Shown: positions 6,352 to 11,968 of the stretch, piece by piece
Layout of the letters: each line of letters opens with the position of its first letter
How positions within the stretch are numbered: the first letter of the stretch is position 1
NCBI GenBank assembly: GCA_002687665.1
Contig: NZAX01000074.1
Coordinates: forward strand, 1-11,968
Direction: 5' to 3'
Source of the DNA: Flavobacteriaceae bacterium
GTDB lineage: Bacteria > Bacteroidota > Bacteroidia > Flavobacteriales > Flavobacteriaceae
DNA: 11,968 bases
Notes under the pieces: model-generated
Databases searched by the model: none
What the model saw: only the letters and a program-made list of their open reading frames with translations
Told to the model about the DNA's origin: nothing
Program-made: the position numbers and the translations under genes

Positions 6352-8138
6352 TGGATGATATCATTTCGCTTCTACCAGATCATGTAGCTAACCAAATTGC
6401 TGCAGGTGAAGTCATTCAAAGACCAGCCTCTGTAGTCAAAGAACTTTTGGAAAACGCCATTGATGCAAAGGCAAGCGAAATTCAATTATTGGTCAATGGT
6501 GCTGGTAAAACTAATATTCAAGTAATCGATAACGGTATAGGAATGTCAATCAATGATGTGAGATTAGCTTTTGAACGCCATGCTACATCCAAAATTAAAT
6601 CTGCAGATGATTTATTTTCTATTACCTCTAAAGGTTTTAGGGGTGAAGCTTTGGCCTCTATTGCTGCCATCTCTCATGTCCAGGTTTATACTAAAAGAGA
6701 GGTGGATGAAATGGCTACCTGCCTCAAAATATCAGGAAGTGAGGTGCAAGGTCAGGAAGTTTCAGTTGCTCCAAAAGGAACTTCCATTGCAGTAAAAAAC
6801 CTTTTTTATAACGTACCTGCAAGGAGAAATTTCCTCAAATCAGACAAAGTTGAATTACGTCATATAATTGATGAGTTTCATAGAGTAGCCCTTATTCATC
6901 CTGAAGTTAAACTTACTTTTATGAATAATGGCTCAGAACTTTTTGAACTACCAGCGGTAAATTACAGAAAACGAATAGCCAATATTTTTGGTAATAAAAT
7001 CGAAGAGAAATTGATTCCTGTCGAGGAGATGACGACTCTAGCTGGGATTGAAGGATTTATCGTAAAACCTGAATTCGCGAAAAAATCCAGGGGTCAGCAG
7101 TTCTTTTTTGTAAATAAACGTTACATCAAAAGTCCCTTTTTAAACCACGCAGTAAATTCTGCTTTTCAAGGTATGTTGCGTGATCAATTTCATCCAGGTT
7201 ATTTCATCTTCATTCAAATTGATCCAAAAACTATAGATATTAACATTCACCCCACCAAAACAGAGGTCAAGTTTGAAGAGGAGCAAAACCTTTATGCGAT
7301 CATAAAATCAATGGTAAGACATAGCTTAGGAATGTTTCAAGCGACACCTGTTTTAGATTTTGAGAGGGATCCCAGTCTGGACATCCCATATGGTCTTCAG
7401 CAAAATCCTCCTTCAAATTTGCCCTCAGTAGAGATGGATTCCAGTTTTAATCCTTTTAATAACCATGAAAAAGGCATAATAAAAGCTTCAAAAAATAATT
7501 GGGAAAGCTTGTACTCTGGATTGGAGATTAAGAATGAACCAGATAAAAGGGATGAGGAATTAAAACTCGCTTTCGATGAAACTCCCAAGGTTTTTCAATT
7601 ACTGAGAAAGTTTATTGTTACCACCATCCGATCAGGTCTTTTAGTCATCGATCAACAACGGGCCCATCAAAGGGTTCTATACGAGAAACTTCTCACCAGT
7701 ATTACTAAAAGAGATATGGTCAGTCAACAATTGATATTCCCAATGGAAATTGAGTTAACCAATCAGCAAATTGCTCTGTTCGGAGAATTAGAGGCAAATC
7801 TTAATGCAATGGGATTTTTAGTAAAACTTCAAGACAATAATCTATTAATATCAGGTATTCCTGCATTTTGTAATGACAAACAATTAGGACAGCTTTTTGA
7901 GGATATATTTTCCCTTATCGATGACCATGAGCAGGTCGAGAGTTTTAGTCAATCCGATTATATAGCTAAAATTTTATCCAAGTCGCTTTCCATTAAAGCA
8001 AATATGACTCTTACTGTGGAGGAGCAACAAGCACTGGTTGATGACCTCTTTGCCTGCAAAGACACGCTCACCTGTCCTTTTAATCGTAAGATTTTTATTA
8101 CTTTAGATAAAGAAGAATTGGAAAAAAAATTGGATTAA
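6351..8138 (+). CDS. mutL: DNA mismatch repair protein MutL
   Basis: MutL couples MutS mismatch recognition to strand processing. The 595-residue protein has an intact N-terminal GHKL ATPase: QIAAGEVI (15-22), KELLENAIDA with E31 and N35, DNGIGM (60-65) and GFRGEAL (95-101), plus the transducer domain with the FFFVNKRYI segment and HPTKTEVKF. After a variable linker (about 345-410), the C-terminal dimerisation domain begins. The endonuclease motif that reads DQHA(x2)E(x4)E in nicking MutL proteins is here DQQRAHQRVLYE (434-445): His to Gln and the first Glu to Gln. The later CPHGR-type motif is CPFNRK (575-580), without the His, and the Cys of the ACxxA-type motif is absent near SIKAN (547-551). 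ATPase and dimerisation should work; nicking activity is doubtful. ATG overlaps the upstream TGA; its TAA overlaps the next ATG. Confidence 0.98.
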   Translation: MDDIISLLPDHVANQIAAGEVIQRPASVVKELLENAIDAKASEIQLLVNGAGKTNIQVIDNGIGMSINDVRLAFERHATSKIKSADDLFSITSKGFRGEALASIAAISHVQVYTKREVDEMATCLKISGSEVQGQEVSVAPKGTSIAVKNLFYNVPARRNFLKSDKVELRHIIDEFHRVALIHPEVKLTFMNNGSELFELPAVNYRKRIANIFGNKIEEKLIPVEEMTTLAGIEGFIVKPEFAKKSRGQQFFFVNKRYIKSPFLNHAVNSAFQGMLRDQFHPGYFIFIQIDPKTIDINIHPTKTEVKFEEEQNLYAIIKSMVRHSLGMFQATPVLDFERDPSLDIPYGLQQNPPSNLPSVEMDSSFNPFNNHEKGIIKASKNNWESLYSGLEIKNEPDKRDEELKLAFDETPKVFQLLRKFIVTTIRSGLLVIDQQRAHQRVLYEKLLTSITKRDMVSQQLIFPMEIELTNQQIALFGELEANLNAMGFLVKLQDNNLLISGIPAFCNDKQLGQLFEDIFSLIDDHEQVESFSQSDYIAKILSKSLSIKANMTLTVEEQQALVDDLFACKDTLTCPFNRKIFITLDKEELEKKLD

Positions 8139-8878
8139 TGCGCAATGTTACTGAGACAGTAAAACACTTACTGATCATAAATGGGATTTTTTTCCTAGCC
8201 ACCATTACCTTAGGCAATCAGGTTTACGATTGGTTTGCATTACACTATCCAGAAAATCCAAAATTTGAGATCTGGCAACCCTTGACACATATGTTTATGC
8301 ATGGGGATGTTTCACATATTTTCTTTAATATGTTTGGGTTGTGGATGTTTGGAACCCCACTGGAGCAGATGTGGGGCAAACAAAAATTTATTTTCTTTTA
8401 TTTATCAACTGGAATTGGTGCTGCGGCATTGCAGCTTTTGTTGTATTATTATCAGGTAGATAATGTCAATATTGCATTGACTGATTATGGACTTACAGCC
8501 CCTCAAATTAGTACTTTCTATAATACCGCTGAACTACCCACCGCTGCCATTGATATTATTGGAGAAGGGAATTTATCGGGTGCATTTAATGCCTTTCGTT
8601 CAGTAATGGTTGGAGCCTCTGGAGCCCTTTATGGTGTTTTGGTTGGTTTTGCAATGCTATTTCCCAACGCCCAATTGATGCTTTTGTTTCCTCCTATTCC
8701 CGTAAAAGCTAAGATTTTGGTTCCCATTCTGATACTAGCGGATCTTTTCTTTGGTTTCTCCTCATACTCCATTGGTCCTATTGCTCACTTTGCTCATGTT
8801 GGGGGAGCCTTGACAGGCTTGGTAATGATGTGGTATTGGAAGAAAAATGATTTCAATAACAAACGTTGGGATTTATGA
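8138..8878 (+). CDS. Rhomboid family intramembrane serine protease, first of two
   Basis: Rhomboids cleave transmembrane substrates within the membrane. This 246-residue protein has about six membrane helices and a complete site: the HxxxN of HIFFN (H60, N64) in helix 2, GASG (159-162) with nucleophile S161, and the AHFAHVGG segment with H220 as general base. Its helix-2 region starts with the usual WQPLTHMFMHG. An unusually long loop (about 105-155) with acidic and polar residues separates helix 3 from the serine helix. It should face the periplasm and could affect substrate choice. The C terminus is short and basic. It overlaps the mutL stop by one base (TAATG) and the next rhomboid by four (ATGA), so the three genes are coupled. 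The substrate is unknown. Confidence 0.93.
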   Translation: MRNVTETVKHLLIINGIFFLATITLGNQVYDWFALHYPENPKFEIWQPLTHMFMHGDVSHIFFNMFGLWMFGTPLEQMWGKQKFIFFYLSTGIGAAALQLLLYYYQVDNVNIALTDYGLTAPQISTFYNTAELPTAAIDIIGEGNLSGAFNAFRSVMVGASGALYGVLVGFAMLFPNAQLMLLFPPIPVKAKILVPILILADLFFGFSSYSIGPIAHFAHVGGALTGLVMMWYWKKNDFNNKRWDL

Positions 8879-9735
8879 GTTTTTTCTATAATCTCAAATA
8901 CAGATTTGGTACTTTCTCTATTGCAGAAAAAATCATTTTAATTAATGTGGTTTTTTTTCTATTGCCCATGTTGTTAAATGTACTTTTCTTTTTGTTCAAC
9001 ATTCCACCTAGCGCTTATTTTAATTGGCTCCAGCTTTCACCTAATCTTTGGACTTTTATCAAAAGGCCCTGGTCACTGATAACATATAGTTTTGTTCATA
9101 GTGGTTTTTTTCATTTGTTGTGGAATATGGTCCTCCTTTTTTATGCTGGACGTTTACTCCTCAATCTATTTCCTGATCGTATATTTATTAATAATTATTT
9201 TTTGGGAGTCATTTCCGGAGGTTTAATTTTTATTAGTAGTTACTCGCTGTTTCCGGTTTTCGAAGGAAATTATCCCCCATTGATTGGAGCTTCCGCGGGT
9301 GTGATGGCAGTATTCATATTCATTTGTAAATATACACCCAATCAGGAGATTCGTTTTTTCTTTATCAAATTAAAATTAAAATATGTTGGACTAGCTTTCT
9401 TTTTTATTGATGTTATTCAAATACCATACGGTAATGCAGGAGGTCATTTGGCCCACATAGGTGGTGCGGTACTAGGCTTTTTCTATGCTAAACTACTTGC
9501 TGAAGGAAGAGATTTAGGGTCAGGTTTTCAAAATATATGGCAGTCGATTTTTACAAAAAATTATCTTAAAAGAGTTTATCGTTCCCCTCAAAGCAAATCC
9601 GCTACTTCAAAAAAAAGTGGTGAAAGGATCCATCAGAACAAGATTGATAGTATTTTGGATAAAATCAGTAATTCCGGTTATGATAGCCTTAGTAAAGAAG
9701 AAAAAGACTATTTGTTTAAGGCTGGGAAAGAATAA
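8875..9735 (+). CDS. Rhomboid family intramembrane protease with C-terminal cytoplasmic tail, second of two
   Basis: I start this gene at the ATG at 8875, giving 286 residues and a 4-nt ATGA overlap with the previous stop. A TTG three codons earlier is in frame but has no support. Six membrane helices span about residues 20-215. The catalytic elements are HLLWN (H80, N84), GASAG (138-142) with S140, and HLAHIGG with H194. The residue after the Ser is Ala instead of the commoner Gly, a change compatible with rhomboid activity. After helix 6 there is a basic, Ser-rich linker (about 218-250) and a C-terminal segment of about 30 residues, IDSILDKISNSGYDSLSKEEKDYLF, that resembles the DUF6576 helical tail found on Bacteroidota rhomboids. 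The loop between helix 3 and the serine helix is much shorter than in the upstream paralogue, so the two probably have different substrates. Confidence 0.92.
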   Translation: MSFFYNLKYRFGTFSIAEKIILINVVFFLLPMLLNVLFFLFNIPPSAYFNWLQLSPNLWTFIKRPWSLITYSFVHSGFFHLLWNMVLLFYAGRLLLNLFPDRIFINNYFLGVISGGLIFISSYSLFPVFEGNYPPLIGASAGVMAVFIFICKYTPNQEIRFFFIKLKLKYVGLAFFFIDVIQIPYGNAGGHLAHIGGAVLGFFYAKLLAEGRDLGSGFQNIWQSIFTKNYLKRVYRSPQSKSATSKKSGERIHQNKIDSILDKISNSGYDSLSKEEKDYLFKAGKE

Positions 9736-9768
9736 TACAAAGTTTATAATCAAAGTATTCAATTTTCT

Positions 9769-10773
9769 ATGAGATTAAATTTTCTGTCTAAAATCATAAT
9801 GCTGATAAATTTGATTTTGTTAACCCTTCAGCTTTTTTTGATGGATGTTTTTTGGGAATTTTACCATTATCCAATTCTCAACTTGATGGTACCAGTTATT
9901 GCATTAACAAATGTACTATTCTTTGTTTTTTGGCTCATTAAATTCAAATGGCCTTTACTTCTCTTTATTTTTTCGATATTTATTGGTTTTAAAGAGTGGG
10001 GAAAACTTTACAAGTTTCCCAATAATGCTATCCCTATTTCCAATGGAATAAAAGTTATGAGTTTTAACGTTAGGTTGTTCAATAGCTTTAAATGGATCGA
10101 CTCTAAATCAGTACCCGAATCCATAGAAAGCTTTATCAGTAATGAAAACCCTGATTTGGTTTGTTTACAAGAGTTCTCGATGGAGTTCAGCCCAAAATTT
10201 AAAAACTATCCCCATCAATATACTGCCTCTTCAAAAAAAAACGGACAAAATGGACTCTGCATTTTGTCGAAATATCCTCTGGTAAATAGGGGTCAATTGG
10301 ATTTTTCGGATTCTAATAATAGTGGTCTTTTTGCTGACTTTTTTTATAAAAAAGACAGCATTAGAGTTTATAATGTCCATCTGGAATCGTTAAGCATTAA
10401 TTTAAAGGATACACTTTTTACTCAGGAACATTCCCAAAAATTTATACAACGAATTAAGTCTGTGGTTCAGAAGCAAGAGCTTCAGATTGATCGATTCGAA
10501 AAAGTTGAACAAAAAAATAATAACCCTACAATTATTTGTACAGATCTAAACAACAATGCATTTTCAAAGGTTTACAAACGATTAAAAGATGATCGATTAG
10601 ATACATTTATGATTTCTGGCGAAGGTTTGGGTGCAACCTACAAACTAGCATATTTCCCCTTTCGAATCGATTTTATTTTTACGGATAAAAAATTTAAAGT
10701 GATCAATTTCAAGGTCCATGATCTGAAGTTGTCCGACCATAAACCGATTTCAGCATTATTGGAATGGAAATAG
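9769..10773 (+). CDS. Membrane-anchored endonuclease/exonuclease/phosphatase (EEP) family protein
   Basis: This 334-residue protein has three hydrophobic helices at the N terminus (about 8-27, 33-57 and 60-76) and then a complete EEP fold, the metal-dependent phosphodiesterase/nuclease domain shared by DNase I, exonuclease III and sphingomyelinases. Catalytic motifs in order are MSFNVR (97-102, metal Asn), LQEF with E135, NVHLES with H204, TDLNNN with D259 and N261, RIDFIF (about 300-305) and LSDHKP with D323 and H324. With three helices the catalytic domain probably lies in the periplasm, which argues for a lipid, nucleotide or extracellular DNA substrate rather than chromosomal repair, but the substrate cannot be read. 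It follows the second rhomboid after 33 nt and is the last gene of the plus-strand cluster. It ends 2 nt from the opposing WbqC gene, with no visible terminator. Confidence 0.9.
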   Translation: MRLNFLSKIIMLINLILLTLQLFLMDVFWEFYHYPILNLMVPVIALTNVLFFVFWLIKFKWPLLLFIFSIFIGFKEWGKLYKFPNNAIPISNGIKVMSFNVRLFNSFKWIDSKSVPESIESFISNENPDLVCLQEFSMEFSPKFKNYPHQYTASSKKNGQNGLCILSKYPLVNRGQLDFSDSNNSGLFADFFYKKDSIRVYNVHLESLSINLKDTLFTQEHSQKFIQRIKSVVQKQELQIDRFEKVEQKNNNPTIICTDLNNNAFSKVYKRLKDDRLDTFMISGEGLGATYKLAYFPFRIDFIFTDKKFKVINFKVHDLKLSDHKPISALLEWK

Positions 10774-10775
10774 AC

Positions 10776-11375
10776 TTAATATTTTAATCTAAGTAGATAC
10801 TCTAGACTCTGAGGTCCTAAATTGAATAATAAATCTAATACGCTTAGATTATTTATAAACCCGTGTTTGGATTGAAAAACTTGATGGTAGTGGGGGATCT
10901 CAATCTTATTTATTTTTTTTGCAATTATTAAATCAGAAAATTCCTCATCAGCTTTCTCTTTTGGAAGTAGAATTATATCAGTATCTAAAAGCAAAAGAAT
11001 TTTTTTGATTAATTCTATGTTAAAATCCATAAGTTTTTCAAAATTTTTATAATAAAAAGGGTGGAAATCCTCCTCATAAAACTCAAAAAAAGGTGAGGAT
11101 CGGTAGGCTGCCTCAAGGGATTTCCAATGATCTTTTTGCCAATCATTATCATAATTAATGGCAACAGTTTTATCAGCCTGACGACTTTTTTTTTTGGTAT
11201 GAACGATAGGTATAATTAATTTCAGTTTCCCATTAGCACCATATATTTCAGTGCGATTTCGGTAGGTTTGTTTTTGATAAGGGTTATCTGTCACAAATGC
11301 GACTTGACTTTGGGACACAACCCAACTCATGTATTGGATATTGGGGAGGTATGCGGGGCAAACTCCAACAACCAT
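10776..11375 (-). CDS. WbqC family protein
   Basis: This 199-residue protein has the conserved marks of the WbqC family: PAYLPNIQYMSWV at the N terminus (7-19), QKQTYRNRTEI (34-44), a GKLKLIIPI strand (49-57), NDWQKDHWKSLEAAYRSSPFFEFY (77-100) and a C-terminal GFINNLSVLDLLFNLG helix (about 170-185). No signal peptide or membrane segment is seen. WbqC proteins were first named in O-antigen gene clusters, and a glycosyl- or acyl-modification role is often suggested, but the activity is not settled. No polysaccharide genes are nearby. I start at the ATG at 11375, which overlaps the lepB TGA by one base (TGATG); a TTG one codon earlier is less likely. It is therefore probably coupled to lepB. The family is sure, the function unknown. 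Confidence 0.9.
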   Translation of the reverse strand: MVVGVCPAYLPNIQYMSWVVSQSQVAFVTDNPYQKQTYRNRTEIYGANGKLKLIIPIVHTKKKSRQADKTVAINYDNDWQKDHWKSLEAAYRSSPFFEFYEEDFHPFYYKNFEKLMDFNIELIKKILLLLDTDIILLPKEKADEEFSDLIIAKKINKIEIPHYHQVFQSKHGFINNLSVLDLLFNLGPQSLEYLLRLKY

Positions 11376-11968
11376 CAATTTTGTTTTTTACTTTTTCGTT
11401 TTCTGTAGTAAACATAAGATTGCCAGATAACTACTAGAACGATAAAATATGGAAAGTAAGACACCCTTTTGCCTGAACCACCAACAGTTGAAAAGACTCT
11501 GTCCCACCGGATTTTCCAGTTCCGAATTCCATCATTGATTCCATCTATGCTGAACCAAATGAAAACTGGTTTTCCCACGATATGGTCTTCGGGTACAAAC
11601 CCCCAAAAACGACTATCTTCTGAACGGTGGCGGTTATCTCCCATCATCCAGTAGTAATCCATTTTAAATTTGTATTGGGTACTTTTATTTCCATTGATCA
11701 GTATAGTGTTTCCATCAGTTTCAAGCTTGTTCTTTTCATAATCAACAATTATTTTTTTGTAAAGCGGCAAGTTGTCTAAATTTAAATCTACTGCTGCTCC
11801 TGCTTTTGGGATTAAAATTGGTCCAAAATTGTCATTATTCCAGTCAAATGGAATTTTATTAGGAAAAAATGATGAATTTGGAGTTTTTATTTTTTGGTTT
11901 CTTTGAATAATACTATCAATAAAGTTTTGTTTTTTAAGGTTTTCAGCTTCCTTGATGGTCAAATTTAA
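11375..11968 (-). CDS. lepB: Signal peptidase I, C-terminal part (5' end off window)
   Basis: The frame is open to the right edge, so only the last 197 residues are present. A TTG at 11962 could be mistaken for a start but is internal. The decisive motif is [11 protein letters not shown] (11609-11641), box E of type I signal peptidases, followed by [19 protein letters not shown]. The Ser-Lys catalytic dyad should lie in the missing N-terminal part. Upstream of box E there is a long insertion with the [18 protein letters not shown] and [16 protein letters not shown] segments, as in the long signal peptidases of Bacteroidota. The protein ends with one hydrophobic helix ([18 protein letters not shown]) and a basic tail, an extra C-terminal anchor also typical of that phylum. 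Its role is to remove Sec and Tat signal peptides at the inner membrane. Coupled to the WbqC gene by a TGATG overlap. Confidence 0.94.
   Translation of the reverse strand, partial: LNLTIKEAENLKKQNFIDSIIQRNQKIKTPNSSFFPNKIPFDWNNDNFGPILIPKAGAAVDLNLDNLPLYKKIIVDYEKNKLETDGNTILINGNKSTQYKFKMDYYWMMGDNRHRSEDSRFWGFVPEDHIVGKPVFIWFSIDGINDGIRNWKIRWDRVFSTVGGSGKRVSYFPYFIVLVVIWQSYVYYRKRKSKKQN

Noticed and set aside
8866..8874. TTG start for the second rhomboid three codons before the ATG
   Set aside because: The ATG at 8875 makes the common ATGA overlap with the previous stop and nothing conserved is added by the three extra codons.
10776..11375. WbqC gene as evidence for a polysaccharide or O-antigen cluster
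   Set aside because: No glycosyltransferase, nucleotide-sugar or export gene is nearby; the gene is coupled to lepB instead.
11376..11378. TTG start for the WbqC gene one codon upstream of the ATG
   Set aside because: The ATG at 11375 overlaps the lepB stop as TGATG, the same junction type seen elsewhere in the window, and family members begin right before the PAYLP motif.
11960..11962. TTG as the start codon of a short signal peptidase-like protein
   Set aside because: The frame continues open to the window edge, and a signal peptidase I needs the N-terminal Ser-Lys part, so this is an internal Leu codon of a truncated gene.

Overview
The window reads as chromosomal core sequence of a Bacteroidota bacterium, most likely Cytophagales or a close relative; I cannot place it lower than that. 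The evidence is an AT-rich composition, a GldI-type gliding lipoprotein, Bacteroidota-type promoters (TTTG, 19-21 nt, TAnnTTTG), almost no Shine-Dalgarno sequences, a signal peptidase I with a C-terminal membrane anchor, and a small membrane protein between ribH and mutL of a kind I associate with this phylum. I see no mobile element, phage gene, CRISPR array, tRNA or rRNA. No gene-free stretch is longer than about 135 nt.

Layout, left to right. (1) Minus-strand cluster, 1-2257: nrnA (DHH/DHHA1 phosphoesterase), gldI (FKBP-type lipoprotein), then a cyclophilin lipoprotein that runs off the left edge just where an FKBP domain seems to begin. (2) ndk, plus strand, divergent from nrnA; its stop codon overlaps the stop codon of the opposing dciA-like gene. 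(3) Minus-strand cluster recF - small lipoprotein - DUF721/DciA-like, with 3-nt gaps, 2795-4594. (4) Plus-strand cluster starting at 4727: TPR membrane protein, ribH, small membrane protein, mutL, two rhomboid proteases, and an endonuclease/exonuclease/phosphatase-family protein, ending at 10773. Most junctions are 1- or 4-nt stop/start overlaps. (5) Minus-strand pair lepB - WbqC, 10776-11968, with lepB cut by the right edge.

The genes fall into three groups. Genome maintenance is represented by recF, a DciA-like protein, mutL, ndk and nrnA. Envelope proteolysis and folding is represented by cyclophilin/FKBP, GldI, two rhomboids, LepB and the TPR anchor protein. The remaining genes are flavin synthesis (ribH) and a WbqC-family protein. 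Two divergent intergenic regions (2258-2378 and 4595-4726) carry the clearest promoters. Both minus-strand lead genes have a TAnnTTTG box ending only 5 nt before the ATG, which suggests leaderless or nearly leaderless transcripts.

I found no convincing new defence or mobile system. The best leads are the MutL with an eroded endonuclease site, the near-leaderless recF promoter, an inverted repeat overlapping the TPR/ribH promoter, the probable dual cyclophilin-FKBP immunophilin beside gldI, and the unexplained small membrane protein before mutL.
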